Shown in pieces: positions 11,819 through 24,300 of a stretch of 64,000 nucleotides of DNA. This DNA is from Dreissena polymorpha (taxonomy: Eukaryota > Mollusca > Bivalvia > Myida > Dreissenidae): contig NC_068359.1 in assembly GCF_020536995.1 (NCBI RefSeq), forward strand, positions 60,695,678 through 60,759,677, written 5' to 3'. The stretch's first letter is position 1, and each line of letters starts with the position of its first letter. Position numbers and translations under genes: made by a program. Under the pieces are notes generated by a model that was not told where the DNA came from, did no database searches, and was given only the letters and a program-made list of their open reading frames with translations.

Positions 11819-13564
11819 TTGTCCTTTGGGCAGCTTCTTAAAAATATAAACCTGTCGCTGTTTGAATGTATTTGAAATGTCTATGGACAATGTGCCAATT
11901 ACATGCATACATAAGAAGATTAAGGATTTGACGCTAGGACATTTTGTAAACTCCTATGTAAATACATTACATTTGCTCTAATACACCAATATCAGCTTTG
12001 TGCAATACAATATAATATGCTTTATTATGATATAGCTCGTCTTATTAATTACGTTCAAAACGAAATCGGACACTATATATTGAAAGGTGTTTAAGCAAGT
12101 ATATGTAAAAGTTAAAAACTTCACTTTTGAAATGTTGCATTGTGAGTTTTGTAATTAGCAAAACGACGGTGGCTGAAGTATCAAGTAACTCAATATCCTA
12201 CGTGTGCAATGTGGGACTGACTCATATGTGTATAGTATATACATATTAATATAAAGAACAAACCGAACATGTTTTCAATGTATATCTTAATACGCATGTG
12301 TGATCTATTAATAACGTAAATTAATACTTTTTTGTTAAATACACTTCTCCACAATTATAATTCGGGATTTGGTGTACTTTATTTCATTCCAATAATGAAT
12401 ATTAATACGTATAAAATATGTTGGCATTTTGTTATAGATACAATGTATTCTCGAGAGTTACTCCACTTAATCAATACATAGTCATAGTTGACATTGTTGT
12501 TTGTTGGTGTGGGTTTTTTTTTCAGATAATAAAAACAATTTCAAAAATATGATTTGTTTTTTATTCTATTTAAATAGTGTATGTTTAGGACATAATGTTT
12601 AACAGTCAATAGTTATCAGTCAACAAACAACGACAAGTTACTTATTATGCGTTGGAATGAAACAAGGGCGTTAACACAAGTTGTTTTAATAAACACGCAT
12701 CATAACCCATAAAATAGTTTTGTATTGACCAAAAGTAAGCGATAATGCGAAATTTTACTTGCGGTGAAATCTGTTTATCGTTGAGTTGTTTTGGTGCGTC
12801 AAGCTTGTTTTTAATTTACACGAAAAAATAGCAAATGTATTGGGATCATTTTTTTACACGGAAAATGTATTGAGTTTGTACAAACACTTGCATTCATTGC
12901 AATCTTGTCATCCTTCGTTGTTCCAAAACTGAATTGTACGCCTTTTTATACGCCCAGCGAGTTGAAGATTTCGATCTGACTTGAATGCGCATCATATTTG
13001 ATGGCACGTTTTAAGCAAACATTGAGGCAAAAAACGGTTGATCTGAAGTGGTGAACAGCATGAACAGCATCTCAATGTGAACTAATTTGATAGATAGAAG
13101 TATTAAATATTCAAAAAAAGCTCTCCAAGGTTTTATATTTTGTTTTATTTATTCTGATAAACAAATCGACTGACCTTAATCGTATACAGCGTTGGACCGG
13201 TCAATTTGCGATATTTAATATTGCAGAATGAACCAATGGTGCGAAACTCAGACGCATAATTCATGTCTGATAATTTATCAGAACATAACCAGTCTAAATT
13301 TCGTGACTGTATTTAATTAATCGCGAGTATATGACAAAATTCCTTTGGTTTTTACATATTGCTTTTTAATATGCGCTTTACTTTTTTTCATATAATGTGA
13401 ATGATTTATAGGTAACGTTTAATTAGCAGCTAAGTCATTTTGAAGTAAGGTTAAATTTCCCTTACATGTAGATGTAATTCTGCCAATAGAGATATTAAAT
13501 TCACTGATCACACAACAAAACGATTTAATACTTGCATGAGGTATCATTTGGAGTCCATTATAAC
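11819..13564. other. Intergenic, no gene seen
   Basis: AT-rich DNA without recognisable exons, RNA genes or element ends. Confidence 0.55.
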
Positions 13565-14307
13565 ACTATCACTGGGGGCTGACGAGGTCAAAGCGTAGTT
13601 CGTTTCGCTACGACGTCGGGTTTATGTTTTACTACGAAAACATTGTTTAAATACACATGACATCGAGAACAGATTAGTCGAAAATTGTGTTTAAACATGC
13701 AAGATTATGCTTTTCTAATGACAAAACTCTGAATTTAAGCACAATGACATTTCATAGGGCTGTTACATCAAATTATAATCCAAGATGTGTCTGGTTTATG
13801 CGGTTAAACATGAAATATACCGCTGATTTATAAAACCGAAGTAAAGTTTCACTTAAAAAAAATGCAATTAAGGTTTACAACTGTGTTTAAGTGACACAAT
13901 TTTACAATTTCCATATTGGTCTATGTATCGTTAAGCCACTGGTGTGTTTAGAAATGTGTAGGGCGACCAAGTTATCAGAAATAAAGGCTAAATATTATTA
14001 TTAGGCATGATCATGTCTCTGACAGTATACGTATATGCCTCGCTACGACAATGCTTTAGCGTGTATGCGTTTCTCACAGAAGACGTATTGGTTATCTCTT
14101 AAAGGCAAAATAAAGAAAAGTGTTTTTTTTAATACGGAGTCATGGAGTGGCTGGATGTTTCCTTTGAGGAAGAGGTACTAACAACGGCACAACATGATCC
14201 GAAGCGCACAGTCGACATGGTAATGCACATTATGATATAATTTAATTCACGACTAGGCCAAAGGAAACGATTAAAATCGAAAATCCATATATAAGATGAC
14301 AGTTGAG

Positions 14308-14408
14308 AGTCGAGAACCTAATGTCGTCGGTCTCAATAAAAATGACGCATCTTCACCTTGTGACAATCCCTTATACGTTCATTTTGATAGAGACCGACGA
14401 TAGGTTTT
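14308..14408. other. Imperfect inverted repeat inside the TIR element
   Basis: Arms around GTCGTCGGTCTC (about 14322) and GAGACCGACGATAGG (about 14391) pair, with flanking AATAAAAATGA and TCATTTTGAT also roughly complementary. Loop of about 45 bp. Confidence 0.6.
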
Positions 14409-14864
14409 CAGCATACGGCACTCTTTATCAAATAACATTCGATTCTCGTTATCCCCAACTCGCTTATCTCGAAACTCTGCTTATGTCAAAGTAGATCCCA
14501 TGTCCCAACTTTGATCATTATTTATCTCATACGGATTTTGATTTTTACATTATATATATCAAAGCGATTTTCTTGAAAATCGGTTATCGTTAACTAATTT
14601 TGAGATGAATTTCATGTTCGTATACGTGATTTTACCTGTAAAATCCACACCTGTAACAGCCGTAAGGTGTGGAAAGTAGGACCCCAATGGCATAAATCCG
14701 CAATTGCATAATCAATATATCGTTGTAAAGGTGTGGCAGTGGGCTTCTGTCACAGGTTATTGTTTACTGCGTACATGACGGACGGTAAATTTACCTCTGG
14801 TTACAATGCGGTAAAGGCCCAGTCTCAATATGATGCCGGCGGAGCCCCAGTGCGTGATCAGGCA

Positions 14865-15195
14865 TCTACCGGGATGAACCGGGACCCTACCGGGATGAAC
14901 CGGTGCTCCACCGGGATTACCCGTGGACGACCGGGGACAACCGGGGCTCCACCGGGAAAGTATTGAAGTCCCGGTTGTTTCCAGTGCCAAGCCGGTCATT
15001 GCCGTTCCTTTCCGTTAACTCCTGGTTCATCCCAGAGGTATTGAACATTTGAATACTTTCCCGGTTGTCCCCGGTTGTCCCCGGTTAAACCGGGGCGTTG
15101 CCGCAGCTCTGTCGGGGTCTGATGCCGGTATAGCCCCGGTGAGTGCCGGCGTAGTGACGGTATACCGGGGCTCTGCCGGCTTTCACCGGGATCAA
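14865..15195. repeat. GC-rich CCGGGA/CCCCGGT motif array
   Basis: A GC island in AT-rich DNA. The first half (14865-14960) carries ACCGGGATGAACCGGG-type motifs; the second half (15050-15190) carries CCGGTTGTCCCCGGTT and GATGCCGGTA motifs in the other orientation. The whole is therefore loosely palindromic about 15000. Open frames on both strands (for example 15049-15432) follow from stop-poor composition; I do not call them genes. Confidence 0.7.
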
Positions 15196-15808
15196 CCTTT
15201 TCGTTTTGATGTTCATGCGCACAGTGAAGCACGGCATCTTTTGCACTGGACAATGGCAGTCTGCAGTAACTGCAAACTGCATGTGATATGTCCTGAAATG
15301 GATACAGAGACTTCGTTGAGCAACCTATACATTATATTTGTACTTCGTTGCGCAACCAATACATACTCTGTGCGAAACCTATACATAAAGCGACTTGTAA
15401 TTACCTTTGAAACAAAGCATTTGAATAATTAAAACACATGTTCGTAACCTGTTTTGTACTTTAAAATGTGTAATTTACACTGAATCAAAGTAACATGTAG
15501 TTTTATTTAATTTAAGTTACCGTAATTGGTAATTTTAACAGAATAACCACCTTATGCATTGCTTCAAATCAAAATATTTCGATTTTAGCTCAAAATAAAC
15601 TTAAAGGTTGCAACTACGCGCATTTGTTATTAGTTTGTTATTGAAAATTACATAACTGGATGTTCTGTTCTCTAATCCATAAACACCAGAAAAGATGAAA
15701 CTCGCCTGATTAAGTAGTGTATTTACACAATGTTTTCGTAATAAAACATATACCCGACGTCGTAGCGAAACGGACTACGCTTTGACCTCGTCAGCCCCCA
15801 GTGACTAT

Positions 15809-18400
15809 GTTAGTGAAACATAAGCATAACATACATCGTTTTGGCGTAAGTGACAATGATCACGGAAACCAATTACGAATCCGTTGACAAGGTGGGGAAT
15901 CTGTTATAAGGCATATTCATAACAACTGGAAGGTAATCGTGCAAACACATATCTTTAAAACTAATTCGGCGTCTCTAAGGCCTTAAAGAAAAGTTGTTTT
16001 GGATCAGTTATGTTTCATTAAAATATATTTACTAAGTAAATGCTAAAATATATTTTACAATATTAAAAACTATTGTTTTATGTCATGTTATGTCTTAGTA
16101 AATTTGACATAACTTGGGTTCTAGGTGCACACATAGTTCAGGGAAAAAAGATACAACGACCTACCTACATGTACCATATTTTTGGCGATATTGGTGGCAA
16201 CAAATTACTTTGTTTGCCTCAAAATTTAAATTATCATCACCGGCGAAGATAGTTCCAAGTCAATACAAGTGATCAAACTGACCCTGAGCATTCCTCATTT
16301 TCAAAGCCATGAGTATAACACAACGGTAAGGTTTTCATAGGATCACAAAATGCACAGCAATGTAAAGAGCCTCGTAGAAGGTAAAATAAAAAGATCTAAA
16401 TTCGTCGAAAAAGCATAGTAATGCTAATGAATCATCCTAATCGGATTTTCTTAATCTCATTGAAGATCTGCCCCTCCCCCTGTTTTAATACACACCATCT
16501 GTACCACAGTCAACCATCTAACAACAAGAGACGAGCACAATAATGCGAGTAACGATGAAGCAGATTGGATGACAAAGCTGCGAGCAAGCCCATGACAGCT
16601 TCAACTACCAGCGCCTGCCCAGAGAAGAACAGGCGATCATCGTCCGACTGTGAATATAAAAACATTAAACACATACATTCGGGACTTTGTTATTGTTTAT
16701 CGCGTTTCCCTCCTCTCAAATTGTAATTCTGGATGCATTTTTTTGTGTTTAATGTTCCATTTTAATTTCTTAGACAGCGTGTTGCCGCAAATGAAATATT
16801 CTACATGCACTTAAATACACTATTGGTGCTTGATTGAGTTCAATCGGCATAAGGTTTTAGGAATAAATAAATGTTACGCATTGTCAAAGTAATAACATGT
16901 CTTCACTTATAAATCAAAATTTGATTTTAAAATGCGGTTAAGTATAATAATTATAGCAATTTCAATCGTGTCATCATCCTTCGATGTATCTGAACGGAAT
17001 AGTATATTCTTATCTTCGTACATCAATTGATGGCTGATTTAATCTGAACTTAACATTGTATCCTATGTTAATGCTAATGAAGATTGGTAAACCCTGATAA
17101 AACAATCGATAGATCTGAAAGGCGGACACACACTTAACTGCGTCCTAGTTAGAAACTGCGTATTGCTATACGTTTAATGTTTGAATAATGAAGTTTTTGA
17201 ATTGTTCAGCAAATTGTTAATGTTTTAGCTTTCTTAGCCAAATTATTTTCCTTCTCTTGTAGTTCGAATGAATCACGATATTATTATGATCATAAGAAAA
17301 TTTAAGGATTATGTTTTTGTTAAATATTCTGGTTTATTTAGGTTTAAAAGCATAGCTTGTTTGAGATAATAATTTCGAACGCTATTTAGAGATGCTTGAT
17401 ACTTATTATTATAAAAATTATTTGAATAAGTTATTACTATAATTTATTAATCATAATTATTACAAACAGTTGTTACAGTAGAAACTGATATCAGGCGCGG
17501 GAAAATCATTTGAAGTAAAATTCTTATGAATGAAATGTACATGAAGTCATGCTATACGCAACCATTCCATCGACAAGGGGACATAATTGTGTAGTACAAT
17601 TTGCACGGAAGAATGCTATATTTCGAAGCATAAGTTATTATCCCACTAAAGGCATGACCGAAACACATAAGCATTGTATACTCCATTTTCTTTAATGATT
17701 TCATCAATTTAACATTGTCAAAAGATTAATATCAATGGAAAAAGAGAGAGGCCGCATAGTTTTTATAAGTGTCTACATGTTTGGGAAATACCGTCGATAT
17801 GCACCATTCATTTAAAATAAAGTTCACTTTATATTATGTTTCGACTCATTCGGCGTCGCTGACTCTGGTCTCTATAGTTTCATAGTTTGTGTGGTAATTA
17901 AGCAGCGAGTCATTGGTCTGCTATATAAATCCGCAAATGTATAATGTTAATGAATGAATATTAAAAACAAGGTTTTAATAAATACCAAATACCAATTGCC
18001 GTCGCCTAATTTATTGTTTAGTTTTACGAAAATTGGATGCAAGCACGGTCTTTATAATTAAACATGTTATCGACACTCTCGAAAAGAAGATATTCTGAAG
18101 CACATGTTTTAACACAGAACCTTTCAATAAATGAATATTCATTAAAACCATACCGACTTTGCTTGTTTATTTTTACTTCAACGCCAATAATATGCATTTC
18201 AGATGATTTTAAACTGAATTTCACTTTAATGATCAAATCTACATAATAAATTTATATTCTATACTAGCATATTATAAGTATATTTTCAAGTGCGTAGGTT
18301 TAATGAGAACCTACGTAGGTCTGATATCTATCGCATTCAGTAGTTCTCTCCGACATATTGACATAGGCGTATATCGTTAACATCCTGATCGGAAAGCATA
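15809..18400. other. Intergenic, upstream of the FGFBP-like gene
   Basis: No exon, RNA gene or element recognised. The stretch is AT-rich. Confidence 0.5.
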
Positions 18401-18410
18401 AGTGATACCG

Positions 18411-18522
18411 CTATATACTTCTTAAGTGTGGGGCTAGAGTCCGGGTCATAATAATTTATTTAAATTGAAGAACAGCACGCATTCAGCCACAATTGTCTTT
18501 CCGAGAGGCTAAATGAACTTCG
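18411..18522 (+). promoter_or_regulatory. Putative TATA box and 5' non-coding exon
   Basis: CTATATAC at 18410-18417 is a TATA-like box. A transcript starting about 30 bp downstream would end its first exon at 18522, where the sequence reads CG/GTAAGTAG, a consensus splice donor. The next acceptor in a suitable position is TTTTGCAG ending at 19241, six bases before the start codon of the gene. Transcription start and exon 1 are inferred, not proven. Confidence 0.5.
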
Positions 18523-19247
18523 GTAAGTAGTATTTTAATTACGTTTAATGTTAACTATTATTATAGTTGATGATTTCATGTTTATAAAGGAAATTAAGAG
18601 ATTATTATTTTGCTGTATAAATGTATTTCTCAAGGTATCATTCAAGTCATTTGAGGCGATTTAATAAAGCGCTGCGTACTGCATTTGATGTTTGAAATAT
18701 ATAGAACATTCAACATGTTACGCACTTAATACACTTGGAAATGTGAACAATATCACTGCAAGAACAAAAGCAGAAAAAAGGATAAAAACAACAATTTGAA
18801 TAAATCTTGTTTAAAATTGAATAAATATATAAATGTGTTATGTTAATAATATTTGTTCAAATTTAACCAGATTATACATCTTGTTTAAAATCGATAATTT
18901 ATTCCATTTCATTTTGTTATACTTATGTTTCTGTTCCAATAACACCGAACCTTAAAAATAATTGAAACACTGTAATCTCCCCAATAAGAGATAAACCTTC
19001 CAATGGAAAAAAACACAATTTATTTAGTTCTATTTTGGGCCATTTACGATCAGGCATGGTTACAGTATTCAAAAACAAAATTAAAAAGTATTGTAAGGAC
19101 TTGTTTCAATCGGACACTATATGAAGCTAGATGGTTTCATAATGTACTATTTTATTTGCAACTTAATAAAATGTATACGTTTACAACGTTCGCCATTCAC
19201 TACGTACGATGATTTAGCAAATTTGTTTCATCATTTTGCAGATCAAC

Positions 19248-20684
19248 ATGAATGCCAAAGGGATTTCGATCGCATTTGTATGCTTAGCAACACTACTGGT
19301 GACTGAAGCCGATGGCAAAACAGGATTGAAAGGCACATTTACATGGAATAAGCGTTCGTGTAAGTGGAGAGAAGGATTTGTTGGTACATCCTTAAACAGG
19401 TTAGAATGCAATTTCGAATATCTCCGTATTTTGCTCTCTTTTCTAATATTTACTATATATATATATATTAATATATGAACTGTTGATAAATCTCAAATAA
19501 AACTATGCATTTAAATGCTATACCAGAAGGTCATAGGGGGAATAGGGATTTTATGCTTTACAGGTTGCTAAGTATTAACTGCAAGAAGAAGGGCAATTTA
19601 CCCAGCATAACTTGCACGTACAGAGGCAATCCACACCCTTGTAGATGGTACAACCAAAATCACCAGGCAAATTTCTACGCGTGTCTGGCGAGAGTATTGA
19701 GTGGTTGGTAGTTAACGTATTCATTTTAGCAATCAACATACTTCTATTATAAATATGATATTCAATCGTGAACACACTAAATAAGAAAAACGTCGATTTT
19801 AATGATCACCAACATCGTAAAATTGGGTGATTTGCAGCAATATGGTTCGGTCACCCATACATAAGATAAAATATAACAACAGACATAATATTTATGTGAA
19901 ATTTAGGTTAAAATCCGTGAGTCTTTTATTAAACGCAACCTACCAGTGTACACTTACAATGCTTTGCTCTCAAAGCCGAGGACCACGACTATATTCAAAT
20001 GTGTTTATTTTGCCAAGTGTTGTTTTAATGACCCCGGTAGGGTGGCATATAGCAGTTGAACTGTCATTCCGTCCATCTGAAAACTTTAACGTTGGTCATA
20101 ACTTTTGCAATATTGAAGATAGCAACTTGGCGTGTATGTGTATCTCATGAAGCTGCACATTTTGAGTGGTGAAAGGGTAAGGTAAAGGTCATCCTTGAAG
20201 GTCTAAGGTAAAAAAAAGTTAAATGCATGTGTATCTCATGGAGCTGCATATTTTGAGTGGTGAAGGGTAAGGTCAATGTCATCCTTAAAGGTCAAAGGTC
20301 TTTTTTTTCAAAGCGGCGCAGTAGGGGGCATTGGGTTTCTGACAAACACATCTCTTGTTGTTCATTGGTTAAAAGCCAAAACTAACACTTATTATCTTCT
20401 TTCCTGCATAGTTTACATAATTATACTATCTGATATTATAAAATACTGAATTGGTGTGAATCCAAACAAATAGGAACAAGAAGTTAGAGTAAAACACTTC
20501 TTTGTTAACATAGCTTTCACTTTTATACTCTCTGTTCTTAGGAGACCAAGTGAACTTGTGTAACCCCGGAATAGTCAATTGCAATACTAACTGCGAAGAC
20601 GTAACATTCGAGAAGGTCAGCGCCAACAGCTATTACCAAGACTCGGAAGGATCTGTTGATGACTACTACATCGACAATTACTAG
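19248..20684 (+). CDS. Secreted FGF-binding-protein-like cysteine-rich protein (3 coding exons)
   Basis: Coding exons 19248-19399, 19564-19700 and 20542-20684 join in frame (432 nt, 143 residues plus stop). Acceptors are TTTTGCAG (before a 6-nt leader), CTTTACAG and TTCTTAG; donors are CAG/GTTAGA and A/GTGGTT, the latter weak. A signal peptide (residues 1 to about 23, core ISIAFVCLATLLV) precedes a mature chain with eight cysteines (38, 57, 68, 77, 91, 103, 110, 114). The order CKW ... C ... ITCTYRGNPHPC ... ARVLRDQVNLC resembles the vertebrate FGFBP pattern, in which C-x-W, a cysteine before GNPxxC and an ARxLR-x-Q-x-x-x-C segment occur. FGFBP proteins release matrix-bound FGFs. The tail is acidic and tyrosine-rich (DDYYIDNY). 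Family assignment is by motif from memory; the function in a mollusc is inference. Confidence 0.75.
20020..20365 (+). repeat. Interspersed repeat in intron 3 of the FGFBP-like gene
   Basis: A non-coding repeat with AACTTTAACGTTGGTCATAA, then two tandem copies of TGTGTATCTCATGAAGCTGC ... TTTTGAGTGGTGAA ... GGTCATCCTT (about 20135-20215 and 20228-20300), ending GGGCATT ... TCTGACAAACACATCTCTTG. I recall this as a common bivalve interspersed repeat. It sits wholly between exons 3 and 4. Confidence 0.75.
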
Positions 20685-20814
20685 ACAGATATGGGTCAAT
20701 GCTGTCAAACGGCCGTTATGCTAAATACAATTCTAAATTTATCATAGACTCTTATTACGTGTATATCTATAAATATATACTACATTCCTCTATTTCACAA
20801 AATTGAAAACGGCC

Positions 20815-20820
20815 AATAAA
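20815..20820 (+). terminator. Polyadenylation signal AATAAA
   Basis: AATAAA about 130 bp after the stop codon of the FGFBP-like gene, directly followed by another overlapping AATAAA. This suits the 3' end of that transcript. Confidence 0.6.
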
Positions 20821-20944
20821 TAAATTTCTTTATCTTTGTTTTTTTTTTAATCTTCTAGTAAAACTATTTGTGTAATGTCTTACATTAGTTTAAACCTATT
20901 TGTTAAGCTCGATGGTATAAGTGCAAGGCTTATTAAAACGCAAT

Positions 20945-21072
20945 CGAGTCAGTTTCCTAGTAAAACCAGTACTTGGTGTCTTTGACTGAGATCTACAGAA
21001 CGCTCCCACTGTGAGCATTAAATCCTTGACCTCACCATCAATATAGACACCATATCCACCACTTCACGCTTG
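20945..21072 (-). repeat. tRNA-derived SINE (diverged)
   Basis: Same family as 5480-5675: GAACGCTCCC, ACCAGTACTTGGTGTCTTTG and a decayed head (ACCATATCCACCACTTCACG) read on the minus strand. More diverged than the 57990 copy, hence older. Confidence 0.75.
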
Positions 21073-21130
21073 TCTTAAATAGTCAACAAGATGACCAATA
21101 AAAATATATGAGTTTCTCTCTGTGAAAAGG

Positions 21131-21343
21131 GGGTTTAATGCATATGCGCAAAGTGTCGTCCCTGATTAGCCTTTGCAGTCCACACAGGCCAATAAGGGAC
21201 GACACTTTCCGCTTTAACTGGATTTCGCTAAGAAGACACTTCATATAAGCGAAATAGACCAGAGAAGCGGAAAGGGTCGTCCCTGACTGTACAGACTGCA
21301 TAGGCTTTTCGTGGACGACACTTTACGCACATGCATTAAACCC
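21131..21343. repeat. Fold-back interspersed repeat, complete copy
   Basis: Begins GGGTTTAATGCATATGCGCA and ends with the near-complement TACGCACATGCATTAAACCC. Inside are four GTCGTCCC/GGGACGAC cores arranged as two nested hairpins. About 213 bp, no coding capacity. The piece at 1-150 belongs to the same family. Confidence 0.85.
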
Positions 21344-24300
21344 CATCTTCTCAGAGCGCGACTCATAAATAAAAACATATTCAACTTGTGTCAAATCCTG
21401 GTAAGATCCGTTCAAGGAGTGTTTTAATGGTAAACAATGCTGAACATTTTCCAGAGATAAATCATTAACAGTATAAAGGAACATACAGCTCACTTTAACG
21501 TGAATTATTTCGGTGACATTGACAATAAAGTGTGTGTGCTTTCGTATGACGAAATTTGTGTACTTTGTTTTAAAACTACAGGTACTAGCCATGAACGCTC
21601 TCTTTCACTATACAGACACTGACGACATATCGTGATGCAGCAAACGATTAATCTAATATCTTACACTAAAAAGGCTTCATAGGTGCATTAGAATCAAACC
21701 GATGTAAAAATGTGACGATCTTAACAAAAATAATAACAGCGACCCGTTGATTCCTTCTGTAATTGTCTTTTTCATAGTTAAGAAAACTGAAAATTGAAAA
21801 TTAAAAAAAGATAAAATGAATAATCCTGACAAAGAAAACCTGTATAGAAGATATTTTCCTTAATGAAAATTCACCAATTAAAATCGGCAAAATATATATG
21901 CAACGCTTTTCATCGATAATTTACTTGCATAAAAAAGCGTTTAAATTACTCTGAATAAGTAAAAGACTTCATCGTTCAGTGGAAGCGAAATTGATATAAC
22001 TCCCTAAGGCCCCGGCGAAAAACGGGAAAAAATATTATAATTCAATGTAGTAAGACTTTTCCAAATATTATATACCTTATTAATAGTTGTTATTTTATAT
22101 ATCACATAAAACATGAAGTCAAAAATACAAAAATATGTGGCCAAGTAACTTCAATAAACGTAAAGTCATTTGAATACCGTGTTCTTCCTGAGCTATAAAA
22201 TGACAACTCAAGTCAGATTCTCGAAATCAAGTTAGGCTTACAAGGAATGATTATAAATCCCGTTATGATGTGAAAAAGCAACGTTCAACTAATGATAAGA
22301 TTTTTCTTAAGAACGTTACACATTGCTGTAACAATTTGTATTACATTCGGCTTCAGATCAATTGTCACGTTAAAAAAATACAAACACGAACGGTGTAATT
22401 TGACTACTAGAAAGTTAATAATTTGGTACACTTTTTCTCAATTTCAGTGATTCCATGAACATTTTACGTAAGCGATAGAAGTGGTAGATTTTCACATGCA
22501 TATGGTAACGCTGCGTTACTCGCACAGATTTGTCGAACAGCATTCACCAGACACATATATCCACCTCTTAAAGGACGGGTTGTAGAACACGTGTCTATAC
22601 TAACGCACGCAACCGCGCAATACAATAAATAGTTAAAAGGATAAAGCACACAAATTGGTCATTCGTTTAAGGCAGTAGATTACTTACCGTGTGGTCGTAA
22701 TCTAGTCGGTTTTTCTTCTTAACGTATTGTTAATATTTATCTGCTGATGGCTCTGTATAAATAATAAATAACATAATGTAACTCCTTTTTTTCGTTCTTT
22801 TATTATTGCCAATTGTAAATTCGACAGTTTAAATATGCAAAATGAAACAGACAAAGACGGTATGGTTACATTTATACGCAAGTCTTTCTGACAACTTAAC
22901 GGTAAATAACAACTGGAACTACAGCTTATCTTCTATTATTCTGAAGAAAAAAACGATTGAAAACTTATACGTCATCAGCACTGAACTGTCAACAAGCACA
23001 GTACAAAACACATACAGTTCAGTAGCTGAATGAGTGCTAAGACAGCGACATACAATTGATCTTTAAATCAGACTATAATACTTATTTATTCGTGTACAAG
23101 ATTACCAATTGACTAAAATATACGAAACGTGTCGGGCACAATTACGCCATTATCACCTTTAACTACCAATGAAGTTGACAGTTCGCAAGGGAATCATTTC
23201 AAATTACCTTACAAAAGCATGTCAGTCTCACCAATGTTATCAGCTCTTAATAACAATATTCAATTATCTTAATCGTTTAGCCAAATCACACATATTAATT
23301 TATAGTTATATTATAATCAATCGTTTAGTTAGGCTGTTTCAGTAAGGAAATTTTTAGCATGATATTGATGTTTACATGCGTCAGGTTTAAAAATTATGAT
23401 TTGAGGTTGTTTTTTTTTTTTTGTTTTTTGTGTGCTTTATTCGTATGTATATATTGTTAGTACGATAGCAACTAGCTCAAAATTTACACATCTACAAATG
23501 TTTTGAGACTACAAATAAACCAGTAGCTATTAGTTTAGATCCGGACCTTCGTTTTGGTCAGAATGTATAGAATTGATGGTTTACAAATATTCCTCTGTCT
23601 TGTTCATCTAGAAAGGAAGATAACTTAGAAATATGCAAAATCAAACTTATCGGTCTTCTTATATCCCTTTGTATGTAACTAATGTAAAGACTAGTTCTTA
23701 ACGCATATGAATGGACGTGATCATGCTAAATTCTCAATACAGCAAACATGATAGGAACCAGAAGTTGATATTCGGGAATCAGTGAAAACTGGTTTATCCA
23801 AGTTTACATGAAGTGTAAACAAAATTATCCACGCGGTTATGTTTTGTAATTTAAACCAAGGCTACCTAACACACCGTATGATAGTTTTCATTTGAAATAA
23901 GTTCATAGCGGTAATAACTGTTTGTAACTGGGGATAAGCTGTGTTCTGAACAATGAGTAATCATGTTTTATAAAGTTATTTTAAAGTTGAAGTAGGCGAT
24001 ATGTCAAATCAAATCTCAAAATATTAAAACGTTCAATCTTAACTTCCATGTGTTTCTTACAGACGCAGATTTTTTAACTTAACACCGATTCACGTAAACA
24101 ATGTTAATCTAAACAAAGATCAATATTATAGTGCAGAATTTACTGGAGTTTAAAATACATGTGATATTAGAGAAAACGTTTTTATAAACATGTTTAATCA
24201 ACACTGCCTGCATAAGTTTTTTTGACTAAATGTTAGTATTGACTAAACATCGCTAACATGGAACGTTCAAAATCGTATTTGCAAGAATGAGTTTTGCTTT

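Larger units (their letters stand above)
13570..15803. mobile_element. Non-autonomous DNA transposon-like element with long TIRs
   Basis: Terminal inverted repeats of about 87 bp lie at 13570-13656 and 15717-15803. Both begin CACTGGGGGCTGACGAGGTC when read inward and match with only a few differences. The flanks share ACTAT (13565-13569 and 15804-15808), a likely 5-bp target-site duplication. The 2.2-kb interior encodes no recognisable transposase. It contains a hairpin near 14308-14408 and a GC-rich CCGGG-type array at 14865-15195. The CAC terminus and 5-bp duplication recall Transib-like elements, but the next bases do not fit that consensus well, so the superfamily is left open. Confidence 0.85.

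Noticed and set aside
14733-15432. Overlapping open frames on both strands
   Set aside because: GC-rich CCGGG motif array with few stops; no domain, splice or start support.
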